A DNA stretch of 64,000 nt from Bolinopsis microptera (GCF_026151205.1 NC_087076.1:4117902-4181901), one strand, 5' to 3'. Counted from the first letter of the stretch, positions 33,614 to 45,484 are shown. Numbers and translations are program-made. The notes: a model not told the origin generated them from the letters alone.

Positions 33614-34957
33614 ATGATTGATAATAATCAACATGGCTTTCGATCTGGGCGGAGCTGTCTCACCCAACTGCTCAGTCACGTTGATGACATTGTTCAAGGA
33701 TTGGTGAAAAACGCTGATACTGACGCCATATACCTTGACTTTGCGAAAGCATTTGATAAAGTGGATCACCGACTGCTTATTAAGAAACTTAGAAGAATGG
33801 GAATTCACGAAAAGGTGGTGTCGTGGATCGAATCCTTCTTAAGTGACCGCACACAGTGTGTTGTGTTGGACGGGATGTCATCACTTGCTGCAGCAATCAT
33901 AAGCGGAGTGCCACAGGGTACAGTTTTGGGCCCGCTGCTTTTCATTTTGTTCATTAATGACATGAAGCTGTGCATCACAGGATGTGTCATTAGATTCTTT
34001 GCTGACGATACACGGATTTTGAGGCACATCTATACACTTGAAGATGCAAGTATACTGCAAAATGATCTCAACTCTGTCATCGACTGGGCAAGATGCAATA
34101 ACATGTCATTGCATGAGGATAAATTTGAGATACTCGTGCACAAACACTGTCCCCGAAACAGCTTGCAAGACCTCCCGTTTGCCATCCTGACGCAAACTTA
34201 TCAAGTTTCGCATGGTAACATAATGTACCCTACGGATGCAGTCAAAGACCTGGGGGTTTTGATCTCGGCGGACTTGTCTTGGAGCTCACATGTTACTATG
34301 ATAGCAGATCGTGCCCGTAAAGTTGCCTCTTGGGTTCTGAGCGCTTTTAGATCGAGAAACAAGATCACTATGCTGACCCTCTACAAGTCATTAGTCAGAA
34401 GCCATCTCGAGTACTGTTGTCCCCTCTGGAATTCAACTAAGCAAGCTGATATCGCTGAGCTAGAGGGAGTACAACGTACATTTACGTCCAAAATACATGG
34501 TGTGCAACATCTGAACTATTGGCAGAGACTGAAGGCCTTAAAATTGATGTCACTTCAACGGAGGAGAGAACGTTACACTATCATTCATATGTGGAAGATC
34601 CTACACAAGAAGTGTCCTAATGATGTCAACGTTCAGTTTACAGATACACTCCGTTATGGCCAGAAAGCAGTAGTCCCTAGCTTGTCAACGTCCAGTAGCC
34701 AAAGGAATCAATCGATCTTTGACAGCTCATTTGTAGTGATGGGGCCTCGATTGTGGAACATCATTCCCGCAAACCTGCACCTTATCGAGGACCCCCTACG
34801 TTTCAAGTCATTGTTGACGGAGTTTGTTACATCTATTCCGGACGAACCTCCTGTTACTGGATATTGTTGCCAGAACGGGAATTCGTTATTGAACTGGAGC
34901 GCAGAAAAGACAGCAACTTCGCTGCACGGGTGGTCAGCCGTTCTGATGACCCGATAG
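33614..34957 (+). pseudogene. 5'-truncated LINE reverse transcriptase (447 codons open)
   Basis: The frame starts inside the reverse transcriptase at NQHGFRSGRSC. It continues with IYLDFAKAFDKVDH, GVPQGTVLGPLLF, a FADD catalytic box (in place of YADD), KDLGVLI, SHLEYCCPLWN and RERYTIIHMWKIL, and ends with a normal LINE C-terminus. Endonuclease, ORF1 and the first reverse transcriptase blocks are missing, so it is a dead-on-arrival copy although this frame is still open, which implies a fairly young insertion. Its closest features are CR1/Jockey-like. It differs from LINE-1, LINE-2 and copies A and B. Confidence 0.85.
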
Positions 34958-35029
34958 AGGATCTATGAAGCAACCCCAAGTAACCCAAGTAAGTAGATAT
35001 GCTCCCATATGGGGAAAATGGGCGATTAG

Positions 35030-35400
35030 GTTTGGCCCCTATACTATGCGGCCACTATTAATACGGCCTCTATACGGCCTCTATAGTCTATATGGCCACT
35101 GTACGGGCACTTAAAAGATATTTTACATGAAACCAGCTACCAACCGGCACTTAATAAGTGGTCACTAGCCGATTACTAACAGGCTACTAGCCGGCTAGTG
35201 ACCAAAAAGTGGCTACTAGGCGGTCACTAGCCGGCTATTAGCTTGTCTCTAAAGCAGACCTACTTTCTCGAGGTCCCAAACCGGCTTCTAGCAGGCTACT
35301 AGCCGGCACTTGAAAAGTGGTCACTAGACGGCTACTAACCGGCTGCTAATCGGCTAGTAGCCACAAAGTGGCTACTAATCGGCCACTACTAGCTATTTTC
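35030..35400. repeat. Degenerate minisatellite of ctactagccgg-type units
   Basis: Imperfect repeats such as ggctactagccggctagtga and gtcactagccggctattag fill this stretch, preceded by tatacggcctctata repeats. Units of roughly 20-30 bases are strongly diverged. No gene is seen. Confidence 0.75.
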
Positions 35401-36087
35401 CAATTAGTTGCAGTCAAATAGTCACAGCAGGTCACAATTTAACTTTAATTCTTTCTTACAGCAGGCAACTAGACAAGGTTCTGAGAATATTCCGGTAGAC
35501 ACGTCTTCCGCCCCGAGGAACAAATTTGGCTTTGGTAGACTTTCTGAATATGGGGCAGTTTTGCTCAATTGACCACGCCCTTTTTGACGCTTTCGTGATT
35601 TCTAACCCCACATATCTCCACTTTTGATTGGAGAAAGGATATCAACTTGGGTATGAAAATGATCAGAATCATCACATTGAGTGGGGTAGAGCATAGTTTT
35701 AAAGTCTACAGACTTCAGGTTGTTGAGTAATTAGGTCAAAACCTATTTTTACGCTCTCGCGAGCCAAAATTTATGTACTTATTACAAGATATCTCAGCTT
35801 CTGATGGGAGCTAAGGGCTCATCTTGGGCATAAAAATGGTCAGCATCATCACATTAAGTGGGGTAGAGCATAGTTTTAAAGTCTACAGACTTCAGGTTGT
35901 TGAGTTCTTAGGTCAAAACCTATTTGTACGCTCTCGCGAGTCGAAATTTATGTACTTATTACCTCGGGGCGGAAGACGTTTCTACCGGAATATTCTCAGA
36001 TCCTTGTTAAGTTGCCTGCTGTAAGAAAGAATCAAAGTTAAATTGCGACCTGCTGTACTATTTGGCTGCAACTAATCGGAAAATAGC
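35391..36087. mobile_element. TIR element with inverted repeats of about 130 bp and an internal duplication
   Basis: The left arm, about 35393-35520 (gctattttccaattagttgc ... ttccgccccgagg), is matched in reverse by 35953-36085 (cctcggggcggaag ... gcaactaatcggaaaatagc). Between the arms, a segment of about 145 bases lies twice in direct orientation (about 35645-35785 and 35820-35962), including gagcatagttttaaagtcta. No transposase and no clear target-site duplication. It is a MITE or foldback element. Confidence 0.82.
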
Positions 36088-36134
36088 AAGACACAACTTT
36101 TGCGAACATTGAAATTAATTAAGTATGAACATGT

Positions 36135-36787
36135 GGCAGTATCTAGATAGCCCGACCCCTGTCCGCGGACAACTGTCCACGAACAACTGTATACCAGATC
36201 ATATTACTGCATAATAACAGTATCCCCTGAATCAAGCAGGGTTCACATCATCGCACGCGAATTTCAATCAGCGGTGGTGTCAAGGCTTATGAAACGATTA
36301 AGCAACCTTACGAGCAGGGAACCAGGGACATAGATGCGTTACACCCAGGACAGGACATGGAGCTCTTTAGGAGGTTTTTCTGGAATAGGAAGTCTCGAGC
36401 ATTCTCTAAGGAGGCCGTGGGTCCATTAATTTCGTCCATTAGACAGAAGAGTACCATGTCAGGAATATACTACGCTACAATCAATATTATTCGTAACTCA
36501 TTATATCCAAGGGACCACATTTGAATCGTAATCAATAGTTTGATTATGCTAGTCGTAACTAATTGCATCCAAGATACCATACATACCATTCAATTTCATA
36601 ACATTTGCGGTCATATGATCTGGTAACCAATCAACTATTCACAAACACCTGTTGCTTGATTCAGGGGATACTGTTATTATGCAGTTATAACATGATCTGG
36701 TAGACAGGTGTTCGTGGACAGTTGTTCGTGGACAGTTGTCCGTGGACAGTTGTCCGCGGACAGGGGTCGGGCTATCTAGATACTGCC
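36135..36787. mobile_element. MITE with 8-bp target-site duplication, 653 bp
   Basis: Perfect inverted termini ggcagtatctagatagcccg and its complement extend for about 45 bases through the gtccgcggac motif. Both sides carry the 8 bases gaacatgt (36127-36134 and 36788-36795). The inner arms also pair (cagtatcccctgaatcaagc at left, the reverse at right). The right arm contains tandem cgtggacagttgt units. No ORF. The 8-bp duplication fits hAT, P or Merlin-type transposition; the family is undecided. Confidence 0.88.
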
Positions 36788-37202
36788 GAACATGTGGGGG
36801 TGGTCTGGTTTGAGCTTCTGAATGCGAGAAACGTTCCTGGGATGTCTCGACTTATCGAGCTAAAGTCGGAGTATTTACTTGTCAACTTACATGTCGTACT
36901 TACTGGTAAAACTGGAAAATGAAAGTGATTCATTGGAAAATTGATTTATTCAACTCGCACAACGTATTGAGCAACTTTTTGAAATGGTTAATCTCATTAT
37001 GATAAGGGACCATTGTACCAAACCAGATTAGGATTATTTAAACTACTAAGGAAACGGCATGTCAAAAAGTAAGAGCTATTTGTGATTCCAGTATTACTAT
37101 TACCAGTAATTACAGCTATAAGTTAACCTCAACCTTTGCACGTAACATCTCGGATTTTGTTCCGTATTTTAACTTCTTCGTCTCCAGCAGCCCCCCCCCA
37201 CA

Positions 37203-37448
37203 TTACCCGTGAGCTTGTGAAATACGAATATGATCCGTATTTTTTTTCAGTATAGTAACTGTATATGGTATAGTAACTGTATTACAGGATTAATGCTTTT
37301 TTTCATGCCATGAATTTAGTAGCTAATGATCTATCCGACAGCCGAATTAGCGGTTTCGGACAGAAGTAATTTTTGGCGACATCTGTCCGACTTTCGGATC
37401 ACAATTGTAATTTCGGATCACATTCGTATTTCACAAGCTCACGGGTAA
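37203..37448. mobile_element. Short MITE with inverted repeats of about 36 bp
   Basis: attacccgtgagcttgtgaa at the left is matched by ttcacaagctcacgggtaat at the right, and pairing extends inward to a gatccg word. About 246 bases in all, no ORF, target-site duplication unclear. Confidence 0.75.
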
Positions 37449-37466
37449 TCTCGTGACGTTGCTCCC

Positions 37467-38955
37467 ACGGCTGCCAGACCTTGGGTCAGAAGTGATATGA
37501 CTACCATATACGTCATCAAGTAAGTAACATGCAAGCTTGAAGCTTGTCTCGTATAATTAGTGATTTGATCCATGGATTGAATATAATTGAGCTGGAAATG
37601 GGCTAGATCTGGGGTAGAGTTCATATGACAACTCTGTACATAGAAGCTATAAATTAAGAAGTGAACATGTTTTAAATTGAGACAATGTATTGGTTGGTTA
37701 TAAAATGTTATTAAAATGTTAAATCGATTAATGATATAATACTTCAGAATACAACAAATTACTCAATATAATTACTAAAGTATTTCGCAACAGCGAACAA
37801 TTACTCAATCTTTGTTGGGTATGCCGTGTAGAAGAAAGGTTGTACAGAATACTGCTGGAAATCCTCTTCTTTTTGGAAGGAGTCTTTCCAACAGCAAGCC
37901 GATCCAGATGATAATCTGTAACAACCTGTTGTTCCTTAATAGCACGAAAATATTCTTGAACAGAGGGCTTTGGGCGATTCACTCGGGTTTTGAAACCTCT
38001 TTGAAACCTCTTTAAAACCTCTCCGAGGGAGCTCTGGATCCTGAATAATACTGGCGAAATGATTCCAGAACACCCACATATCCTCTGGATATGTATGGTG
38101 TAACTTTGGGGAAATATCTTCTCTCATCTCTGTCAGTCTTCCCATCAAAGAGGATAAATTGTTCGTCTCTTCTTGTAGATGTGCAGCTGGGAGGAAGAAC
38201 GAATTCAAGAGAAGTCTTCGACTAGGTAGCGTCTGGTTTACTTCTGTTGAAGCATCAGCAAGGACTTCTGATATCAGGTTCTGAGTCGCCGACAGGGGTT
38301 GTTCTGCAGCCTTCCTCTTGAGCGTTGTAAGGAGTTCGAGTCTCAGTGGGGTAGCCGAATCTGGTTTACGTCCAATGGAAAGAGTGTTGTCTGTGAGAGC
38401 GAGGTAACAGTGGCAGGGACATTTAAGAGTTTTGTTCTTCTGGCAACGCCAAGCAGAGGAGAGGACGCTGTCATCAGATTTCTTCCTGGTGTAGATATAT
38501 CTGTCAGAATCAAGCACTTGTTGACATCCTTGATCCTCTGAAACCATTTAGGAACTTGGAGAAGGTAGGCATGACTGTTGATAGAATGCGACCTTCTATC
38601 TTCCAGTATATATACCTAAGAACACTTGATCGGCTCACTCCCCTTACATGCCTTTGGCAAGTACGTCTCACATCCCTTGATACGAGAACCCCCCCTTAAG
38701 CAAGAGCTCCCGTCCCTTATGTGGTCTACGAGTCGAGCAGTCAGATCATGTTTACTTCTTAATGTACAGCTATGATTTACAGAATTTACATGTGAACTCT
38801 ACCCCAGATCTAGCCCATTTATGTGTCAATTATATTCAATCCATGAATCAGTGAATCACATCACTAATTATACGTCACTAATTAGTGATGTGATCTGACC
38901 CCTCTTGGGGGCCGGATCAGTTTTCTGACCCAAGGTCTCCCAGTGGCTCCCACTG
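37467..38955 (-). mobile_element. TIR-bounded element carrying a FLYWCH zinc-finger ORF
   Basis: The outer inverted arms share agaccttgggtcagaa (37475-37491 at left, reverse at 38925-38940). An inner pair, 37536-37622 and 38792-38877, shares ctagatctggggtagagttc. Between them lies a minus-strand ORF with its own TATA-like tatatata (38607-38614). No transposase is present, so this is either a non-autonomous relative of a FLYWCH-containing (perhaps Mutator-like) element or a captured gene. Confidence 0.65.
37730..38547 (-). pseudogene. FLYWCH zinc-finger protein, frame broken by an 11-bp repeat expansion
   Basis: The minus-strand ATG at 38547 opens a 203-codon frame ending at 37936. Residues near 12-60 fit a FLYWCH finger: DRYIYTRKKS, then WRC, CPCHC, and a NTLSIGRK tail (the final His was not clearly placed). 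The reading continues in another frame from about 37982 (NRPKPSVQEYFRAIKEQQVV) to 37730. At the junction the 11-base unit agaggtttcaa is present about three times, and two extra units (22 bases) account for the frame change. FLYWCH proteins bind DNA and also occur with Mutator-like transposases. Whether a host or a transposon used it is unknown. Confidence 0.6.
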
Positions 38956-39477
38956 TCCTAATCCTGATTTGATCCATTGAGATCCGATCCATCGATACGT
39001 GATTGACTATTTGAGGACAGGATCGTGCTAGCCGTACACTAACAAGCTGTAACAGGCTGTCGATCACATCACAGCCTACAGTGCATATAAGAGAGCGGTA
39101 TGGGAATCAGTTATCGCAATCCAAAAACGCAACCAATCTTCAGTTTACCCCTCGACGCAAGCAAGGCTCGAAGGACCATGTCCTGAACTGATTTATATAT
39201 AACATTCGTCCAATATATCGACATCAAATGAAAATAAACTATGGTAGAGTTCAGCTCAGATCATATATCAAATTGGAAATGTTACGTATACAAAGTAGCT
39301 AGTAACAGTTCAGATCATGTCTCTAATTGGAAATGTGTCGTATTGAAATTATATCACAATTCCGGACATATGTCTTTTTTTCTGATAACTTGAGTCGGAC
39401 AATAGTCGCTGTCGGACAGATGTCTTGTTACCGTAGCTAATTCTTTCCAAATTTGCGATTTCATTGGAATACATTTT

Positions 39478-42400
39478 TAGTTAGGGCAAGAGTTGATTTT
39501 TCTGTGAACAAATTCGTAACAAAGGTTTGTCTACTGGAATGTGTTGTCCATAGTCCCAGGAACCACCAAAAAAAACCGTCCAGCTGAAACTTTTGGGCAA
39601 AAATTTTTATAGTAATTTTTCTCCAGGAACCCATACGCCCCACCCCTAATATTGGTTATTCGGCTCCCGAAGGTCTTGAGATCTCCATAGGGGGTGCAAA
39701 ATGACCGCAATGGCCACATTATGGCAGGCGAATGATAGTTTCAGAACAATTGGGGCTTTATTTTTCGAAATAAATGGAATTTTTCTCAATTTTTCTCAAT
39801 TTTATTGAAATTTCGAAAAAAATACACCAAATTATTTTTAACGCTTATTTCAAATCTTACTCGGGAAATAACTTCAATTAACAAATATCAAGGTTAACTA
39901 ACAAACAACAGATTATTGACCAACCCCCAGACAGCTATTCGACGGTACATGCTACTCTGGTTGAATGTCTTTAAAAGTTATCCTACAGTGAGCCGATGAT
40001 AATCACATTCGATTTGCCATTATGGTTTAAGGCCACCCGAATAGTACTGGAAACTGGGATGCCTATTGTGGTCAGGGTTGAGGGCTTCCACAGTCTCACG
40101 AGTTTTCTTGGCTGCATAGGCTATATAATGGCAGACTCGGGTTTAGAGGAGCTCATCAAACTCGTGTATCCTGGAGACGTCACGCATATATCGGATGGAG
40201 GATCTTACTATAAAGCGTTGAGAGCCCACTTTCTGATCGACGCCGCTCTTTGTTGTTTCATTATAGAGGAAGAAGTTTACGACGATGAACTAGTAGACTT
40301 GGAAGGTTACATCAACAAATGTGTGAACGAAAATATAGGTGTTAACTTTAAGACTAAATCTATTCAGGATCTATCAGAGAAAATAACTCTGCTTCTAAAG
40401 AACCTGTTTTCAAACAGTAGAACAGCAGCTCTATGGGTTACTTACCACAACATGATAACACTAGTAAAGGACTTCATAAGAGCAGAGAGGTTGCACGACT
40501 ACAATATGCATTTATCAGCAGTAGCTTTGATGCTGCCCTACTTCGCAGCAGCTGGGAGGGGACAGTATGCAAAAGCTTTAAGACTGTATTTGGAGCAGGA
40601 TGCTATTTTTAAAGTCAAGTATGGGGCGCTTTAAAAGACCTTTAAAGTAACTGGGCTTCACACGGTTTGTTACAACGACCACGAGTGGGCCGGAGTGTGG
40701 ACTGACCTCTCCATAGAGCAGAGTCTTATGAGGGCAGCTAAATCTAGTGGTGGATTAACAAGTGGAAGGATGCGTAATCGTGAGTCCGCTCACAAGTTAT
40801 GGGTGGCCACCCTGAATCAGATGGCTTTAATAAATCAGTTTTTGGAGATTCATTAGCTAATTCATCGAAGCGAGGAGTACCAACTAAAGCTGCCATCCAC
40901 TCAGATCTTACCAAGTCATCAATCAAGAAAAACTGTGATGTATTTGGAAAATTATTAACTTGGTTTAAAGTTACTGTCGACTTTACAGAATCCGAAGATA
41001 AGACTAAGTTAATATCTTTTTCGACTGGTCTTATATCACAGCCTGGGAACGATGAGGTGAATCCCGAGGAATGTTTGGCCGTTGGGGCTGTCCTTCAACG
41101 TGAGCTAGATGGGTTGACATTCATCGATAAGATAAGTGTCAAAGGTAAAGTAAAGAACTTGACACAACTAAGAAAGCAGGTTAAAGTGAATAATAAAAGC
41201 GTTGCAGTCGATCCGTTGAAGTGTTTTAACCGTCTAGTCTTGGTTGCTGATAGAGAGACTTCAATAGAGGAATGCCTAACATACGAGTTAACTGTGGTGC
41301 CGATGAGCTTATTTGATCAATATCAGATGATGAGGAAATCTAATAAGGCTGCTCTTGGTATAAACCAATCTACACTTAAATTTTGCAGCTTCACGATCCC
41401 ACTAGTCATTGATGGAGGTTGGCTAATTCACCAACTAAGCTCATTTAAAGGGTGGGACAATTATGGTGAGGTAGCAATGGAGTACTTGAAGCTTATCCCT
41501 AAAAATCGGGAAGTTATACTGTGATTTTTGATGGATATGAGCCTTCTACTAAAGATCACGAGCACAAGAGGAGAGTAAAAGCGTTCTGTGCTAATATTGC
41601 TGTAAAGAAATCCACCTTTTGTACTGTCACCAAAACAACATTTCTGAGCAACAACAATAACAAAAAAGAACTGATCGACCTTATATCTCAAGCATTTTTA
41701 CTGTAAATGGTATTGAAGTGATCAGAGCTTGTAACGATGCTGATACTTTAATTGCAAAGAAAACATTGGAAATGTCATTCCTTGGCGATGTTGAATTGAA
41801 GGCAGAGGATACCGATATAGTTCAAGTCTATTAGTACATCATTTCAACAGTGACCATCACAATGATATTTATCTAACAACGAAGAAGGGTAAATATTCAA
41901 TCAAAGAAATATCAAGTCATCTAGATCATAAAGAAAAGGAGATACTTCTTCTAATTCATAGTATTTCAGGTTGTGATAGCGTCAGTGGACTGTTTGGTTT
42001 TAGCAAGGTTAAAGTGCTAAAGAAAGCTCTCACCTTTGATGAGCAAGTTCAGTTGGCAACATTACTTTCGGTGAGAGAATCAAAAGAAAATATTATTGAG
42101 GCAGGCCTCTGTTTCTTGCAGTACATTTATGGTGACAAGAAAAAGACTCTTTCTGCTTTGAGATTCCTAGCATACAATAGGATGGTAGCGAAAAAGAGTC
42201 TCAATCCGAATAGGCTACCTCCAACAATAGCTTCAGCAACGGAGCACATCCTTAGAGCTTACTTACAGTACCATAACTGAGTCATGCTTAACGCTGACAG
42301 TCTGAATCCCCTTGACTACGGCTGGAAATTGGCTCCTGGTGGCACTTACGAACCAGTTGCACCAGAGTCTATTTTGAACCTTATATGTTGTAACTGTTCT

Positions 42401-43029
42401 GTCGATGTGGAAAAGGCCTGTTTGACTTTCAGATGTTCATGTAGGAAATATGGCTTCAATTGTTTGCCAGCTTGTGGACGATGCCATGGTATGAACTGCA
42501 CAAACATTAGACATGATGAACCTGAAGAACAAGCGAATTTTGATTAATATTAACTGTGTATTAATAATTGTCATGGTACTTACTGAGAATACACATTTTA
42601 GACTAACTGTATTTGTTATTTGTAGATAAGTTTTTAAATAGATTTGAAATAAGCGTTAAAAATAATTTGGTGTATTTTTTTTCGAAATTTCAATAAAATT
42701 GAGAAAAATTCGAAAAATTCCATTTATTTCGAAAAATAAAGCTCCAATCGTTCTGAAACTATCATTCGCCTGCCATAATGTGGCCATTGCGGTCATTTTT
42801 CACCCCCTATGGAGATCTCAAGACCTTCGGGAGCCGAATAACCAATATTAGGGGTGGGGCGTATGGGTTCCTGGAGAAAAATGACTATAAAAATTTTTGC
42901 CCAAAAGTTTCAGCTGGACGGTTTTTTTTTGTGGTTCCTGGGACCATGGACAACACATTCCTGTAGACAAACCTTTGTTACGAATTTGTTCACAGATTGA
43001 CCCATAAACAGCAATTCTTGCCCTAACTA
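39478..43029 (+). mobile_element. Decayed DNA transposon with about 430-bp TIRs, Academ-like
   Basis: 39478-39900 and 42615-43029 are inverted copies of each other. The ends read tagttagggcaag and cttgccctaacta. The flanks allow a 3-base TTT target duplication, which is ambiguous in this T-rich context. The interior encodes, in broken plus-strand frames, a large protein with PIN/XPG-like nuclease motifs and a C-terminal Cys cluster. This combination and a 3-4 bp duplication are what I know of the Academ superfamily, so I assign it there by inference. Confidence 0.72.
39996..42547 (+). pseudogene. PIN/XPG-like nuclease transposase of the TIR element, broken frames
   Basis: Open segments: 39996-40634, 40640-40858, 40799-41524, 41521-41706, about 41706-41830, 41830-42280 and 42284-42547. 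They join by frameshifts and stops rather than by splice sites. Readable motifs in order: a DGGWLIHQ segment near 41415, VIFDGY...STKDHEHKRR (41518-41575), NDADTLIAKKTL (about 41731), EDTDI (about 41807), LVHH, and SGCDSVSGLFGF (about 41968). The four acidic clusters are those of FEN1/XPG-type PIN nucleases. The tail (42385-42515) has eight or more Cys (CCNC, FRCSC, CGRCHG, NC). With at least five breaks, it cannot make one protein. Confidence 0.72.
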
Positions 43030-43034
43030 TTTAG

Positions 43035-43800
43035 TAAGGTCCGGGATTAGAAGTCGGTAAATGTAGCTTCGCTGACTCACAATCTGCGACGTCGTCGTGA
43101 CTTTAATTTCCGCTCACTGAAGCACATCTCACAAAACTTGCTACCTATATTCAGTTAAGCTGTATGTTGCCAACTTATAACCTCTGATCCTACAAGCTTT
43201 CTTTGATAGTATAGTAGCTAACTTTGAAATAGAAAATCTTCTGCCTTATGCCTTGCAGTTGCACGGTAAACCGAGATTAAGAGTGTAGCGTAGGAGCGAC
43301 ACAATCGCCCGTGTCGCTCCTGCACTGCACACACTCACACTAACCTGGAGGGGGATATTTAAAACATACAAGTGATATGAAAGGATTTTATTAGCAGGAG
43401 CTTTCAAAATACTTGTGTAAATTGTCTTCAGCTCACACTGCACACTAAGCTCGCTCCTGATCAACCGAGCACTTTATGTCCTTATTAGCACAAAAGAGTA
43501 TCTCTCGCATCATTTCAGTGTCAATGTTTAACTATACTCACAACCGCAATTAAAATTAAATACATTTATTGTGAAAATATTATTAGTTCCACTATTCTCC
43601 CCTAACTTCCCAGTTCATCCGATCGGGCAGTAGTAAAGAACAAAATGTATCTTACGCATATTAAATATTAGCACGATCAAGTGATAGGGGCTGAAATATA
43701 TCATTTGCTGTTTTACGTAACAGATTAGTAGATTACATTTACAGATGAGTAAATATGTCAATGACAACATGTACTTTTTCAGCATCCGGTCGGAGTTGGG
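43035..43800. other. Non-coding stretch
   Basis: No gene recognised. Near 43295-43325 a short inverted repeat, gtgtcgctcc/ggagcgacac, is present. Confidence 0.4.
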
Positions 43801-43804
43801 CCTG

Positions 43805-43955
43805 CAGGAATGAACCCGTTTCTTACTGATTACGAAGTCAATGTTGGGACTGCAAGATCTAACCTGTTTCTTACTGATCACGAAGTCAATGTTGGGACTG
43901 AAAGATCTAACCTATTTCTTACTGATCGCGAAGTGATTGTTGCGGCCGGATGGAT
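43805..43955. repeat. 48-bp tandem repeat, three copies
   Basis: Units of about 48 bases containing ttcttactgatcacgaagt and aatgttgggactg follow each other. A fourth, partial match occurs at 44003-44030. The plus frame stays open through them but has no recognisable domain. Confidence 0.75.
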
Positions 43956-44873
43956 TGGTTGTCGGTCACCGGATTGTTATATGTTATATGTTATGCAAAT
44001 GAATCCGTTTCTTGCGGATCACGAAGTGTGATGTAATCTCGTTATCATTTATACTTTCAATCTGTAATCTTCCGTAATCATTTCTATGAAATTGTCTTTA
44101 GTTATTTAGTACATATTATTTGTTTATGTACGAAATTGTTTTTAGCATTCATGACAGAATCATTTGAAAATTATTTACATGCAATTCAAATTGTAAAACT
44201 ATCTCTACTATAATTCTAGAATTATCTTTGTACATTGTACGACCGTCCACGTGAAAGTTGTTAAAACGACATTTTTATCGGTTTTGTGGTAATTATACGT
44301 TGTGGTAATTATACGTTGTGTTCATTGCGAGCTATATTTTAATGGGCTGTATACTCGGTCGTGACAGATATTTTTTGATGCGATAAAAACTGACTAAAAA
44401 GAATACTATTAGCTTCCTTTGTGTGACCACGGGCTTTTTAGTTTCTTTATAATATACAAAGAATACTTATATTTTTATGTAATCCTGTTGTAATTCAAAT
44501 TGTATTTCAATCGTAGGATTTTTAAAATTTCTAATTTCTTATTGTACCACAATTCCTGTATTTCTGATTTCATCGTCTAAAAACTTCTTGGAATAGACAT
44601 AAACCCTCAAATAGATACCAATCATCGCACACGATGTACGTGCACCCGGGGTTAAATACGACGCTATTGTCAGCACTGCGCGCGCGCACACGTACCATCT
44701 TATGTGTGCTGATCTGTATGTGCCTATCCTACTTGTGAAACAAGCGCGTCACGCAGTACGCGTAGGCACATGGCTATGTGAAACTTCTGAGTCATCAACT
44801 TTTCTTTCGGGAACCCCTTCAAGGACATCGTCGAAGGGGAGTACTACACTGCACCTTACATATATTGACATTT

Positions 44874-45171
44874 AACGGGTGATACTCGTAAAATATTTGT
44901 TGACCTACGTTGCATGCCACTTTGTGCGCGTGAAGCGCGCGCCGCCGAAGGCGGAAAATATCTTTGATATTTGGATACGAAACATATATCAAAATATTTG
45001 TTCTTGAGTGACGATGTCAATCCTTCGCATTTCGCCGATCTGCTTAAGATCTGTGGTTGCGAGAAGCATTATTTGATGCGCGCACGACCCAGTAGTGCAT
45101 CGCGCTACAATATTTGTTCCAAATTGAGGAGTCCAAATCGGCGCGCGTCCTGGTAGGTTATAAACCTACAA
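44874..45171 (+). repeat. Dispersed hairpin-ended repeat, copy interrupted by about 220 bp
   Basis: The head aacgggtgatactcgtaaaa (44874) and the tail gagtccaaatcggcgcgcgt ending in the ggtaggttataaacctac hairpin (to 45171) are the same as in the compact copy at 45326. Here they are separated by about 220 bases that include gcgcgcgccgccgaaggcgg, a word shared with 24590. Confidence 0.7.
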
Positions 45172-45325
45172 ATTGACATCCTTCGGAAGGACACGGAGCT
45201 TGACGTCAGCATGAGCAATTAGGAAATTAACAAATTCATGCTGGATAGACAGATTTGGAAAAAAACTATCTCTGTTCGGACGTTGAAGCCGCCCTAAGTC
45301 TAGTCGAGTCGGATAATTATAAGTC

Positions 45326-45423
45326 TTAACGGGTGATACTCGTAAAATATTTGTTCCATTTTCCCATTATTACCGCTGACGAGTCCAATTCGGCGCGCGT
45401 CCTGGTATGTTATAAACCTACAA
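45326..45423 (+). repeat. Dispersed hairpin-ended repeat, compact copy (98 bp)
   Basis: Head aacgggtgatactcgtaaaa, a spacer of about 28 bases, then ctgacgagtccaattcggcg and a terminal hairpin (here ggtatgttataaacctac). Related copies at 24084 (minus), 44874, 51779, and the pair 52062 plus 57701. No ORF and no clear tRNA boxes. Confidence 0.8.
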
Positions 45424-45484
45424 GATCAAAGATAAGTCGAGTAATTATTTTGCACTCAGTTGAAGCCATGCCCTCAACTCCTCA

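Noticed and set aside
39996-42547. Host gene with several exons instead of a transposon
   Set aside because: The frames break without GT-AG borders at the required places, and the whole is enclosed by about 430-bp inverted repeats.
43810-44031. Plus-strand 73-codon frame with FLTDHEVNVGT repeats
   Set aside because: It follows the 48-bp tandem repeat, whose unit length is a multiple of three, so the open frame is not evidence of coding.
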